Positions 37,064-46,419 of a stretch of 56,529 nucleotides of DNA are shown piece by piece. The notes under the pieces were generated by a model. The model saw only the letters and a program-made list of their open reading frames with translations. It did no database searches and had not been told where the DNA came from. Source of the DNA: Bacteroidota bacterium. GTDB lineage: Bacteria; Bacteroidota; Bacteroidia; Chitinophagales; Chitinophagaceae. The DNA lies in NCBI GenBank assembly GCA_018268015.1, contig JAFDXJ010000001.1:1-56529 (forward strand). The letters run 5' to 3'. Every line of letters begins with the position of its first letter. The stretch's first letter is position 1. The translations under genes were made by a program, and so were the position numbers.

Positions 37064-38320
37064 ATGACCATTTTCACAGAATATCATTCTTCCAGGCTGA
37101 GTTATATTCTTGATACGCTTTTCACGCAGGCCTATACACTTACTCATAACAAAGCGCAATATCTGGATGCTTTGGGTGAAAAATTGAATTATTCTCATCA
37201 AAAAATTTGCAAAGACGAGGTCTGGATAATCCCTCATACTTTATTGTTTGAAAAAAATATTATCCCTCAGAAATTTGAAATCTTTCAATGGAAAGATGTG
37301 CCTGCTTTTTTTAATACAGGTGGAGACATTCCATTTGATTTTCTTGCTGCATCATTTTACCTGGTATCAAGGTATGAGGAATATTTACCCTATAGGCCGG
37401 ATGAATATGGCCGATTTCCACATACGGCAAGCCTGGCCTTTCAACATCGTTTTTTAAACCTGCCATTGATTGACTTTTGGATACAAGAAATTTTTCCAGA
37501 ACTGCCGGGCGGAACCTTTACTTTTTTACCCACATTCGATATTGATATTGCTTTTAAATATTCCGGCAAACCTTTTTTAAAAAACCTTGCTTCCCTGTTG
37601 AAAGAATATGTTACCGGACAAAGGCCATTTTTCTCCATGCCTAAATTGACAGACCGAAAAAATGTAAAAGATCCTTTCGATCAATTTGATTTTCTGGAAG
37701 AGCTATGTCGTAAGCGCTTGTTGAATCCCGTATATTTTTTCCTTTTTGCAGAAAAAAATCGGCGCTATGACAAAAATATTCTACCCCATAAAATGGAATT
37801 GAAAAATTTAATTTTGGAAATCGCATCGAATAATAAAACCGGCATACATCCTTCCTGGCAGTCCGGCGACGATCCAACTTTATTGACCAAGGAGATTGAA
37901 AATTTAGAAAAGCTTATCGGTCAAAAAATAATCACATCAAGACAACATTATATCCGGATGACGATGCCTCTTACATATCGCATGCTCCTGGATAATGGCA
38001 TTTTACAGGATTATTCTATGGGTTACGGGAGTATCAACGGTTTCCGGGCTTCCACTTCTAAATCATTTTTTTGGTATGATTTAGAAAAAGAAATCAAAAC
38101 CAATTTATGCATTTTTCCTTTTTGTTATATGGATGCAAATGCCATTTTTGAACAAAAATTAAACCCTGAAGAAGCATCACAAGAATTAGATTTCTATAAA
38201 ACTATAATTACAAAAACACAGGGCCAGATGATTGGTATCTGGCATAATCATTTTTTAACGGAAGAAAAAGAGTGGCAGCCCTGGAGAAAAGTTTTTGTAG
38301 ATTTTATAAAAAAATCCTAA
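37064..38320 (+). CDS. DUF7033-type polysaccharide deacetylase-like protein
   Basis: A 418-residue cytoplasmic protein without signal peptide. The N-terminal third (about 1-150) matches the domain found before a NodB-like barrel in Bacteroidota. The barrel begins TFLPTFDIDIAFKYSG, with the metal Asp pair; later GIHPSWQSG and GIWHNHFLTEE give histidine-containing stretches. Such genes often sit near polysaccharide or sugar-lipid loci. The activity is not proven, and the absence of a signal peptide suggests a cytosolic substrate. Confidence 0.75.
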   Translation: MTIFTEYHSSRLSYILDTLFTQAYTLTHNKAQYLDALGEKLNYSHQKICKDEVWIIPHTLLFEKNIIPQKFEIFQWKDVPAFFNTGGDIPFDFLAASFYLVSRYEEYLPYRPDEYGRFPHTASLAFQHRFLNLPLIDFWIQEIFPELPGGTFTFLPTFDIDIAFKYSGKPFLKNLASLLKEYVTGQRPFFSMPKLTDRKNVKDPFDQFDFLEELCRKRLLNPVYFFLFAEKNRRYDKNILPHKMELKNLILEIASNNKTGIHPSWQSGDDPTLLTKEIENLEKLIGQKIITSRQHYIRMTMPLTYRMLLDNGILQDYSMGYGSINGFRASTSKSFFWYDLEKEIKTNLCIFPFCYMDANAIFEQKLNPEEASQELDFYKTIITKTQGQMIGIWHNHFLTEEKEWQPWRKVFVDFIKKS

Positions 38321-38446
38321 GCAATGATGATAATATTTCTACTCACAATTGAAGTCATTTATCTGTTTTAATTGAATTTTTGCTTGTGGCTGATTTCCTA
38401 AGAAATTTTTAAAAATGAATAAGTCCAATAAACACTAAGGCAATTC

Positions 38447-38478
38447 TTGATCCGTCAATTTTTACCGTCTTACCTTTG
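38447..38478 (+). promoter_or_regulatory. Promoter of isocitrate dehydrogenase
   Basis: TTG (38447-38449), 21 nt spacer, TACCTTTG (38471-38478), about 20 nt before the ATG at 38499. Confidence 0.65.
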
Positions 38479-38498
38479 CCGCTTATAAAATTCACATT

Positions 38499-39953
38499 AT
38501 GATAAAAATAGCTGTAGCAAAAGGTGATGGTATTGGCCCTGAAATTATGAGAGCGGTGTTACATATTTTCAATGAAGCCAAAGTGCCGCTGGAATATGAA
38601 ATGGTGGAAATGGGTAAATGGGTTTTTGATAAAGGGTTTAATAATGGTATGACACCGGCAGCTAAGGAAACCATAGAAGACCTGGGAATTTTATTCAAAG
38701 GCCCCATGGAAACACCCAAAGGAAAGGGGGTCAAAAGTGTAAATGTGACGGCACGCAAAACATGGAACACCTATGCCAATAAACGCGTATTCCAAACCTT
38801 ACATGGTGTAGATACTGTTTTTAGTAAAGCAGGTATTCCCATTGATATCACCATTGTACGTGAAAATATAGAAGATACTTATGGAGGCATTGAACACATG
38901 TTAACCCATGATGTGGCTCTGAGCAGAAGATTTATTACCCGGCCGGGAAGTTTACAGGTTATTAAATATGCTTTTGAAATGGCCAGGAAAAAAGCTGCAA
39001 AACGCATTACCTGTGGACATAAAGCCAATATCATGAAAATAACAGACGGGCTTTTCCTCGATATCTTTTATGAGGTTGCAAAAGATTATCCCGATTTAAA
39101 GGCAGATGACGTAATCGTGGATGACCTTTGTATGAAACTTGTAACACGTCCGGATATTTTTGACGTAGTAGTATTAACCAATTTACAAGGTGATATCGTT
39201 TCTGATCTCTGCGCAGGTTTAATCGGTGGGTTAGGGTTTGCTCCATCTGCAAATATTGGAGATCATATTTGCATTTTTGAAGCAGTGCATGGCACAGCGC
39301 CTGATATTGCCGGGCAAAATAAAGCTAATCCTACTGCATTATTACTCAGTGGGATTTCCATGTTAAGGCATCTCGGCCTGATGAAAGTGGCTGCCATGAT
39401 TGAAAATGCATTACTCTTTACTTTAGAAAGTGGCATACATACAGGCGATTTTGGCAATAAAGAAATTCCTGCATTAGGTACCAAAGAGTTTGCAGAAGCT
39501 ATTATTCACAACTTTCATCAACAACCTAAACAAGGAGCCAAACCCAACCTGGAAGACCAGCCCCCTACCCAAACAAAATTCAAACTGGAAAGAAATCCCA
39601 TGCTAGAAAGTATTGAAAAGGAAAATGAAGTGATTGTAGGTGTTGATTTGTTTATTGAAAGCAATGAACAACCGGATGCGATTGCCATGAAATGCCTGAA
39701 AAATGCCGGTATGAAGTTTACTCTGGTCAATATCAGTAATAGGGGTACACAAGTGTGGCCAACCGGTTCAGTATATACAAACCTGGTAAATCAATATAAT
39801 GTCCGTTTTGAAAGTATAGATCATGAACCATTAAACCAACAGGATATCATTGGCCTTTATATTAGTCTGAGTGCAAATTTTAAAATTTGTTCCAGTGAGT
39901 TACTAAATAGATGGGGTGATAAGAACGCTTATAGTATGGCTCAGGGTCAGTAA
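38499..39953 (+). CDS. icd: Isocitrate dehydrogenase, Thermus-like with C-terminal domain; NAD+ type predicted
   Basis: 484 residues: the core decarboxylating dehydrogenase (1-335) plus a C-terminal domain of about 130 residues as in the Thermus enzyme. The substrate region KSVNVTARKTWN is seen. The coenzyme loop reads HGTAPDIAG with Asp269-Ile270 at the places equivalent to Lys344-Tyr345 of the NADP+ enzyme of E. coli; Asp-Ile is the usual NAD+ pattern. It converts isocitrate to 2-oxoglutarate in the TCA cycle, next to fumC in the same region. Confidence 0.93.
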   Translation: MIKIAVAKGDGIGPEIMRAVLHIFNEAKVPLEYEMVEMGKWVFDKGFNNGMTPAAKETIEDLGILFKGPMETPKGKGVKSVNVTARKTWNTYANKRVFQTLHGVDTVFSKAGIPIDITIVRENIEDTYGGIEHMLTHDVALSRRFITRPGSLQVIKYAFEMARKKAAKRITCGHKANIMKITDGLFLDIFYEVAKDYPDLKADDVIVDDLCMKLVTRPDIFDVVVLTNLQGDIVSDLCAGLIGGLGFAPSANIGDHICIFEAVHGTAPDIAGQNKANPTALLLSGISMLRHLGLMKVAAMIENALLFTLESGIHTGDFGNKEIPALGTKEFAEAIIHNFHQQPKQGAKPNLEDQPPTQTKFKLERNPMLESIEKENEVIVGVDLFIESNEQPDAIAMKCLKNAGMKFTLVNISNRGTQVWPTGSVYTNLVNQYNVRFESIDHEPLNQQDIIGLYISLSANFKICSSELLNRWGDKNAYSMAQGQ

Positions 39954-39995
39954 TTCTTACTTATTAAATTTCTTTTCCTAAAAATCAACCTTTTT

Positions 39996-40028
39996 TTTGG
40001 CAGAATGAAATATTTCCCATTATCTTTA
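39996..40028 (+). promoter_or_regulatory. Promoter of the double-DUF2061 gene
   Basis: TTTG (39996-39999), 21 nt spacer, TATCTTTA (40021-40028), one base off the TAnnTTTG consensus. The predicted transcript start lies inside the palindrome that follows. Confidence 0.5.
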
Positions 40029-40029
40029 C

Positions 40030-40054
40030 AATTCCTATTGAATTAATAGGAATT
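40030..40054. promoter_or_regulatory. Perfect 25-bp palindromic operator before the DUF2061 gene
   Basis: AATTCCTATT (40030-40039), spacer GAATT, AATAGGAATT (40045-40054): a perfect 10-bp inverted repeat ending 11 nt before the ATG and covering the predicted transcript start. The CCTAT..ATAGG form is reminiscent of Rrf2-family (CymR/IscR-like) sites. Repression from this place is the simplest reading; the regulator is not in the window. Confidence 0.7.
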
Positions 40055-40065
40055 AAAAAAGTACT

Positions 40066-40608
40066 ATGGCAGTTAAAAAAAGCAATGAAAACAGTTTAAG
40101 GGTTTTTCTCAAAGCAACCACCTGGAGAATGGTTGGTACTGCAGATACCATTTTCTTATCATGGTTATTTACCGGGCAAATTGCTTCAGCACTTAAGATT
40201 GGATTTACAGAAGTTTTTACCAAGATTTTTTTGTTTTACCTGCATGAAAAATTATTGTGGAGCCGTTTAAGATTTGGACAAACCTATTCTCCCGAGGGTG
40301 TATTAATTGCAGAAAAAAATTACAGAAGCCTGATTAAAGGTATTAGCTGGCGCTTCTTTGGAACAATAGATACGATTCTTATCGCATTATTTTGGACGGG
40401 AGATTTCAAAAAGGCTTTTGCAATCGGCGCAACAGAGATCATTACAAAAGTTTTATTGTATTGGATTCATGAGCGAGTATGGTTAAGAGTTAAATGGCAA
40501 AATCCATTGAAATTAAAGGAAGAAACTCAATGCGAAGAAGAAACTTCAAACATGCATCTGGTTAATCCTTTTGAAATAAAAGAACCTGTTTTGGAAGAAG
40601 CAAAATAG
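40066..40608 (+). CDS. Membrane protein with two tandem DUF2061 domains
   Basis: 180 residues. Two copies of the same unit: about 8-70 (SLRVFLKATTWRMVGTADT ... KIFLFYLHEKLLW) and 84-146 (SLIKGISWRFFGTIDT ... KVLLYWIHERVWLRV), each with two helices, so four in total. DUF2061 proteins are often encoded with sulfate assimilation genes in Bacteroidota, but their function is unknown. The palindrome just upstream makes this a tightly regulated single gene. The C-terminal tail is acidic. Confidence 0.88.
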   Translation: MAVKKSNENSLRVFLKATTWRMVGTADTIFLSWLFTGQIASALKIGFTEVFTKIFLFYLHEKLLWSRLRFGQTYSPEGVLIAEKNYRSLIKGISWRFFGTIDTILIALFWTGDFKKAFAIGATEIITKVLLYWIHERVWLRVKWQNPLKLKEETQCEEETSNMHLVNPFEIKEPVLEEAK

Positions 40609-40633
40609 ATCTATCCAATGATAATGTTGTGAT

Positions 40634-41920
40634 TCATTTTTTTGATCCTACTTTATAGCCAGAAACTGCAAAATAGAATATAAATAAATAACAGGGTACC
40701 ATGATCCAAAAAGCTTGCTGGTAGCCGATTGTTGCCCCCACATTGGCCCATATTTTGGGTAAAATTGCGCCACCTGCTATACCTACAATCAATAATGCTG
40801 AACCGGTTTTTGTAAATCGGCCCAGGCCATGGATGGCCAAAGGCCAAATGGCTGGCCAAACAAGTGCATTCGCCAATCCAAGCAAAGCAATAAACAATAT
40901 AGAATAATAGCCTGCAGTAAAAATGGCTGCAATTGTAAATATAATACCTAGTATAGCTGAACTTTTTAAAGCGGTATTCTGACTAATATATTTGGGGATA
41001 CAAACTATACCAATTAAATAACCTGCTAACATGCTAAGCATCGTATATGTTGTAAAATGTTTAGCCACATCTAAGGGAATGCCAATTGATTTTCCATAAA
41101 CCTGGATAATATCCCCAGCCATTACTTCTACCCCTACATATAAAAATAAAGCTATAAATCCTAACCATAGATAAGGAAAACTAAAAATCGTTTTCCGGTC
41201 TTTTGCTTCACTTCCTAAGGAGTCTTCCTCTCCTTCAGCTTTCACTTCGGGAAGGCTGGAAAATTTAATAAAGATGGACAACGCTATCAATACACAAGCA
41301 ATTATCACATAAGGAACGATCACCCGCGAGGCAAGTTGGTCCAGTTCTGCCGCCTTTTGTGTTGCATCCATTGTTTTGATTTTTTCAACTAAAACATCGG
41401 CGTTTTTAAGCATGATTGCTCCCATAATTAGTGGAGCTAAAGCACCTGCCAGTTTATTGCAAATACCCATGACACTGATACGTTTTGCAGCACTCTCAAT
41501 GGGGCCCAGAATAGTGATATAGGGATTTGATGCAGTTTGTAATAAAGCCAAACCGGTGCCAATAACAAATAAGCCCGTCAAAAACAATCCAAATTCTCTG
41601 CTGTTTGCGGCTGGGAGAAAAATCAATGCGCCCAAGGCCATAATGATTAAACCCAGCATCATACCACTTTTGAAACCTGTTTTTTTCAATACCCAGGATG
41701 ATGGGAAAGCCATCACTGCATAAGAAATATAAAAAGCAAAAGTGACCAGCACAGCTTGCGCTGTTTCCAGTTCACAAGCAATCTGCAGATACGGAATCAA
41801 TGTACTGTTAAGCCAGGTGACAAATCCAAAAATGAAAAAGAGGATACCAATAATAATGACCGGTGTGGTATAATTTTTTTTCTCTGGTTGAATGGTTTGG
41901 TTCATGATATTTTTATTCAT
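40634..41920 (-). CDS. FucP/GluP-type sugar:H+ symporter (MFS)
   Basis: 428 residues with twelve predicted helices. Stretches such as TWLNSTLIPYLQIACEL, ALLQTASNPYITILGP and GLANALVWPAIWPLAIHGLG are typical of the L-fucose/glucose/galactose permease family. It imports a hexose driven by protons. The GH35 beta-galactosidase 6 kb away could supply galactose, but the two are not linked in an operon. The DUF2061 gene converges on it. Confidence 0.93.
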   Translation of the reverse strand: MNKNIMNQTIQPEKKNYTTPVIIIGILFFIFGFVTWLNSTLIPYLQIACELETAQAVLVTFAFYISYAVMAFPSSWVLKKTGFKSGMMLGLIIMALGALIFLPAANSREFGLFLTGLFVIGTGLALLQTASNPYITILGPIESAAKRISVMGICNKLAGALAPLIMGAIMLKNADVLVEKIKTMDATQKAAELDQLASRVIVPYVIIACVLIALSIFIKFSSLPEVKAEGEEDSLGSEAKDRKTIFSFPYLWLGFIALFLYVGVEVMAGDIIQVYGKSIGIPLDVAKHFTTYTMLSMLAGYLIGIVCIPKYISQNTALKSSAILGIIFTIAAIFTAGYYSILFIALLGLANALVWPAIWPLAIHGLGRFTKTGSALLIVGIAGGAILPKIWANVGATIGYQQAFWIMVPCYLFIFYFAVSGYKVGSKK

Positions 41921-42106
41921 AGCGTAAATATAAGTTTAGTAAAGTGAAAGTAAAATTTATTCTATCGTTATAAAGCAATTCTGTATTCTTTTTTACAGTG
42001 CCCAACGGAACCATTTTGTAATTGCTTGAAAAAACATCCATAATTTTGATAATTTTTTTTAAAAATAACGGCTGATTCATTTTAATAAATACCTTTAAAA
42101 AAAGAT

Positions 42107-42850
42107 ATGCCTGCAATTCGTTTAGACAAGATAAGTACCCGTGCCCCAAAAGGATTAAGTAAAGACAAAACAAAAAAGAAGACAGAACAACTACTCTCAG
42201 AATTAGATGATTTGCAGAACCTGCTGTATGCGGAATCGAAACATTCCATATTAATTGTTTTACAGGCATTGGATGCTGGGGGCAAAGATGGTTTGGTACG
42301 CAATGTATTTGGAAAATTTAATCCTCAAGGAGTGCTGGTACAATCTTTCAAAGTACCTACCGCGGAAGAACTCTCTCATGATTTTCTATGGCGCATCCAT
42401 AAACACACACCGGCAAAAGGTTATATACAGGTTTTTAACCGTTCTCATTATGAAGATATATTAGTCACAAGGGTACATAAATTGATTGATGATGAAACCG
42501 CCATGGAAAGAATGCAGGCAATTAATCATTTTGAAAAATTATTAGAACAGAACAATACGCATATTTTAAAATTTTATTTGCATGTGTCGCCTGAAGAACA
42601 GGAAAAAAGGTTAATGGAACGCATTAAGGACCCGCGGAAGCAATGGAAGTATAATGAAAATGATTTTACGGAAAGAAAATTATGGAAGGAATATATGGGC
42701 GCTTACCATGATGCCTTTAAACATTGCAATGATGTTCCATGGAATATTCTGCCATCTGATCAAAACTGGTATAAAGAATACCTTGCTGCTCATGCGCTGC
42801 ATGCACTATTAAAAAATTTAAATATGCAATATCCAGGAATTAAAAAGTAG
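42107..42850 (+). CDS. Polyphosphate kinase 2 family protein
   Basis: 247 residues, a single PPK2 P-loop domain: Walker A as ALDAGGKDGLVRNV, then FKVPTAEELSHDFLWRIH, and the lid-like RIKDPRKQWKYNENDF stretch. It transfers phosphate between polyphosphate and nucleotides; the single-domain short form fits class I or III, which mainly phosphorylate nucleoside di- or monophosphates. Which nucleotide is used cannot be read here. It is followed by mscL after 42 nt. Confidence 0.93.
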   Translation: MPAIRLDKISTRAPKGLSKDKTKKKTEQLLSELDDLQNLLYAESKHSILIVLQALDAGGKDGLVRNVFGKFNPQGVLVQSFKVPTAEELSHDFLWRIHKHTPAKGYIQVFNRSHYEDILVTRVHKLIDDETAMERMQAINHFEKLLEQNNTHILKFYLHVSPEEQEKRLMERIKDPRKQWKYNENDFTERKLWKEYMGAYHDAFKHCNDVPWNILPSDQNWYKEYLAAHALHALLKNLNMQYPGIKK

Positions 42851-42892
42851 TTTTGACGCTTAAATCATTTTTTAACTTAAATAAACAAATCT

Positions 42893-43321
42893 ATGAGCTT
42901 TACAAAAGAATTTAAAGAATTCGCTATCAAAGGGAATGTAATGGATCTGGCTGTTGGTGTAATCATTGGTGCAGCATTTGGTAAAATAGTTGATTCCGTT
43001 GTGAATGACCTCATCATGCCGGTGGTTGCTTCCATAATCGGCCAACCTGACTTCAGCAATCTATACCTTGTACTTAAAGGAAATGTACCCGAAGGTACAC
43101 CACTTGTAGAAGCCCGAAAAGTGGCTGATGCAGCAATCTTTGCTTATGGTAATTTTATTACCGTCCTCATCAATTTCCTTATTCTTGCCTTTATCATTTT
43201 CTTAATGATAAAAGGAATGAACAATTTGAAAAGAAAAGAAGCAGCCGCTCCGGCTCCTCCTCCTGCGCCTTCATCTACAGACCAATTATTGATGGAGATT
43301 CGGGATCAGCTTAAAAAATAA
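42893..43321 (+). CDS. mscL: Large-conductance mechanosensitive channel
   Basis: 142 residues with two helices. The amphipathic start and TM1 read [20 protein letters not shown], the most conserved part of MscL; TM2 lies at about 84-104. The C-terminus carries Ala/Pro-rich and charged helical segments. It acts as an emergency valve under osmotic downshock. A 17-bp inverted repeat follows. Confidence 0.97.
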   Translation: MSFTKEFKEFAIKGNVMDLAVGVIIGAAFGKIVDSVVNDLIMPVVASIIGQPDFSNLYLVLKGNVPEGTPLVEARKVADAAIFAYGNFITVLINFLILAFIIFLMIKGMNNLKRKEAAAPAPPPAPSSTDQLLMEIRDQLKK

Positions 43322-43331
43322 TGGTTTAAAC

Positions 43332-43379
43332 AATATACTATTTTACCCGGCTTTATCTGCATGGGTAAAATAGTATATT
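43332..43379. repeat. 17-bp perfect inverted repeat between mscL and scpA
   Basis: Left arm 43332-43348 (AATATACTATTTTACCC) and right arm 43363-43379 are perfect complements around a 14-nt loop. It starts 11 nt after mscL. The right arm contains TATATTTG (43374-43381), a -7 promoter element, just before the scpA start codons. No long T-run follows, so a plain terminator is less likely than a regulatory site or a combined terminator-promoter. Confidence 0.8.
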
Positions 43380-43395
43380 TGCTAAAATCTTGCTG

Positions 43396-44175
43396 GTGGA
43401 TCAAAATAGTTATCAAATAAAACTGGAACAATTCGAAGGCCCGTTCGATCTTTTATTGTTTTTTATTGAAAGAGATGAACTGGATATTTATAATATTAAT
43501 ATTACCAAAATCATCAATGATTTCCTGGATTATATTCATGAACAGGAAAAATTAAATATTGATCTTAGTAGTGAGTTTATCCTTTTTATTTCCACACTCA
43601 TGCGGATCAAAGCCAAAATGCTCATCCCACGTAAAGAACTTGATGCCGCCGGAAATGAAATAGATCCAAGACAGGAATTGGTGGATAAAATACTTGAATA
43701 CCGCAAGTTTAAAGAGGCCGCCATGAATTTGGCAACACTCGAAGACGACCGCCTGAAAATGGCTAAAAGAGGAAACCTCCAAAAAGAATTATATACAATA
43801 GGCGAAGAATCATCCGAAGGGACAGAAATCCAGAATATCACTTTGTATAAACTCATGAAAGCTTTTGACAAAGTGATGTTACGTATGCAGGAAAGAATGA
43901 ATAAGCCTATTCATACAGTGGTCCAGTATAATTATACAATGGAAGAGAGCCGTGCAACAGTGACAAATATTGTTCGCTCCGAAAAAACCGTTGCTTTTGA
44001 AAAATTGTTTAGTTCCTGTGAAAATAAATTACATGCCATTTTTCTATTTCTTTCCTTACTGGAAATGGTACAACAAAAAATGATGTTCCTCTTATTGGGG
44101 CAGGGAATGAATAACTTTATCGTGGAATGGAATGAAGCATATCGTGAAACCGAAATCCAAGAAGAAAATAATTAA
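43396..44175 (+). CDS. scpA: Segregation and condensation protein A
   Basis: A kleisin linking SMC and ScpB in bacterial condensin for chromosome compaction. The N-terminal YQIKLEQFEGPFDLLLFFIE and following DIYNINITKIINDFLDYI are typical; the C-terminal winged helix is at about 190-255. No ATG is in frame; GTG at 43396 (260 residues) or TTG at 43390 are the choices. With the -7 element at 43374-43381 the leader would be about 10 nt. Confidence 0.94.
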   Translation: MDQNSYQIKLEQFEGPFDLLLFFIERDELDIYNINITKIINDFLDYIHEQEKLNIDLSSEFILFISTLMRIKAKMLIPRKELDAAGNEIDPRQELVDKILEYRKFKEAAMNLATLEDDRLKMAKRGNLQKELYTIGEESSEGTEIQNITLYKLMKAFDKVMLRMQERMNKPIHTVVQYNYTMEESRATVTNIVRSEKTVAFEKLFSSCENKLHAIFLFLSLLEMVQQKMMFLLLGQGMNNFIVEWNEAYRETEIQEENN

Positions 44176-44253
44176 TGCCCATTTAACGAGCACACTCTTT
44201 CAAATCTTAAGTGCTTCTCGCTTTCAACCATCATCAATTTGAAAAAATAAAAT

Positions 44254-46230
44254 TTATAAGGCTGTTTCTTTGCTTGTTTCTATTTTATTCGCACTATCCA
44301 AATTACTTTTTTTATCGAGCATGTCATGTACTGCATCTATGATGCCTTGTGCATCAAACCCACACTCACGGTGCAATTCTTTCAAAGTACCATGTTCTAT
44401 AATCCGGTCAGGGATACCCAGCATTTTCACTTCAGCCGAATAATTGTGTACTGCCATAAACTCCAGGATTGCACTACCCACTCCACCCTGGATGCAGCCA
44501 TCTTCTACGGTAATAATTCTTTTAAATTTGGAAAAAACTTCATGCAATAATTTTTCATCCAAAGGTTTGGCAAACCGTAAATCATAATGAGCAGGGTTGA
44601 TCCCTTCTGATTTTAATTCTTTCATGGCCGTAACCACAAAATTTCCGGGATGACCCAAAGAAAGAATGGCAATATTTTTCCCGTCTTTTCTCGGAATACC
44701 TTCCGACAATTTCCTGCCGGTACCTACGGTTATTTCTTCAAAAGGTGTTTGCCAATCTGGCATCACGCCCTCTCCTCTTGGATAACGGATGACAAAAGGA
44801 TTTTTATTTGAATCCAATTGTGCTGTAAACATGAGGTTTCTCAACTCAGATTCATTCATGGGTGCACTGATCACCATATTAGGAACACAACGGAAATAGG
44901 CAATATCATAAGCTCCATGATGAGTGGGACCATCTTCACCCACTAAGCCGGCCCGATCCAAACAGAATATTACCGGTAACTTTTGTATAGCCACATCATG
45001 CAATGCCATATCATAAGCCCTTTGCATAAAAGAAGAATAAATATTGCAAAACACCTTCATACCTTGGGTAGCCAAGCCTGCACTTAAAGTAACGGCATGT
45101 TGCTCGCAAATGCCCACATCCAATGCACGATGGGGCATTTTCTCCATCATAAACTTTAAGGAAGAACCGCTTGGCATGGCCGGCGTGATCCCCATGATTT
45201 TTTCATCCGCTTCTGCTAATTCTATGATGGTTTTACCAAAAACATCCTGGTATTTTGGAGGTTGAGGAATGGGGTTTGATTTTTTATAAATTTCACCGGT
45301 TACTTTATCAAATAATCCTGGAGCATGCCATTTCGTTTGATCTTTTTCAGCCAGCGCATAGCCTTTGCCTTTGACAGTAATAATGTGTAACAATTTAGGG
45401 CCTGGGATTTTTTTCAGATCCTTTAAAGTATCTACCAGATTCGTAATATTGTGACCGTCAATAGGGCCGAAATATCTTAATTTAAGTGCTTCAAATAAAT
45501 TACTGCTTTTGCTTACCATACCCTTAGCACTAGCTTCAAATTTGCTGATCATTTCCCTGCTGAAATTCTTCCCAACCGGTAACTTGCCCAGCATCTTCCA
45601 CACATCGTCTCTTACTTTATTATAAACGGGTGAAGTGCTTATATCCGTTAAATATTCTTTGAGCGCACCCACATTCGGGTCAATGCTCATACAATTATCG
45701 TTGAGGATAATAAGCAGGTCCGCATCCGAAACACCGGCATGATTCATGGCCTCAAATGATATACCTGCTGTGAGAGCGCCATCCCCTATTACAGCAATTG
45801 ATTTTCTTTTTTCCTGTTTGAGTTTTGCTGCAATGGCCATACCAAGAGCTGCCGAAATAGATGTGGATGAATGTCCTACACCAAAAGTATCGTACTCGCT
45901 TTCACTCCTTTTCGGGAATCCGCTGATCCCTTTATATTTCCTGTTCGTAACAAAACGATCCATTCGCCCGGTCAATATTTTATGGCCATAAGCCTGGTGG
46001 CCTACATCCCATACCAATTGATCATAAGGCGTATTATAAATATAGTGCAATGCCACACTGAGTTCCACCACCCCCAGGCTGGCACCAAAATGTCCCCCGT
46101 GTTCACTCACAATATCAATGATATATTGCCTTAATTCATCACATAATTGAGGAAGCTGTGCACGAGTGAGTTTTTTCAAATCCTGCGGGGACTGAATTTT
46201 CTTCAAAAGTTGACCGGGAGATGTATCCAT
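44254..46230 (-). CDS. dxs: 1-deoxy-D-xylulose-5-phosphate synthase
   Basis: 658 residues. A thiamine diphosphate enzyme making DXP from pyruvate and glyceraldehyde 3-phosphate, first step of the MEP isoprenoid pathway. The ThDP motif is IGDGALTAG to NDNCMSI; the substrate region DRAGLVGEDGPTHHG and GHQAYGHKIL are seen. Isoprenoids from this route feed menaquinone, farnesyl for haem O and possibly GGGPS in this window. It converges with scpA. Confidence 0.97.
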   Translation of the reverse strand: MDTSPGQLLKKIQSPQDLKKLTRAQLPQLCDELRQYIIDIVSEHGGHFGASLGVVELSVALHYIYNTPYDQLVWDVGHQAYGHKILTGRMDRFVTNRKYKGISGFPKRSESEYDTFGVGHSSTSISAALGMAIAAKLKQEKRKSIAVIGDGALTAGISFEAMNHAGVSDADLLIILNDNCMSIDPNVGALKEYLTDISTSPVYNKVRDDVWKMLGKLPVGKNFSREMISKFEASAKGMVSKSSNLFEALKLRYFGPIDGHNITNLVDTLKDLKKIPGPKLLHIITVKGKGYALAEKDQTKWHAPGLFDKVTGEIYKKSNPIPQPPKYQDVFGKTIIELAEADEKIMGITPAMPSGSSLKFMMEKMPHRALDVGICEQHAVTLSAGLATQGMKVFCNIYSSFMQRAYDMALHDVAIQKLPVIFCLDRAGLVGEDGPTHHGAYDIAYFRCVPNMVISAPMNESELRNLMFTAQLDSNKNPFVIRYPRGEGVMPDWQTPFEEITVGTGRKLSEGIPRKDGKNIAILSLGHPGNFVVTAMKELKSEGINPAHYDLRFAKPLDEKLLHEVFSKFKRIITVEDGCIQGGVGSAILEFMAVHNYSAEVKMLGIPDRIIEHGTLKELHRECGFDAQGIIDAVHDMLDKKSNLDSANKIETSKETAL

Positions 46231-46419
46231 CAGGTAAGAAGTATGTTTTTAAGAAATGTAAAAATAATGGTTTTATCACCATGTTTACAGATAAAACGGG
46301 TTTTTTTGAAGAAGAGTTCCAACTGCTAAAAAAAATAATTTGCCATATAGCTTGATATATTTACCATTAATCACTTCATCTGCAGGGCATACGTTTGCAC
46401 TTCCTTAACTTTACAAAAG

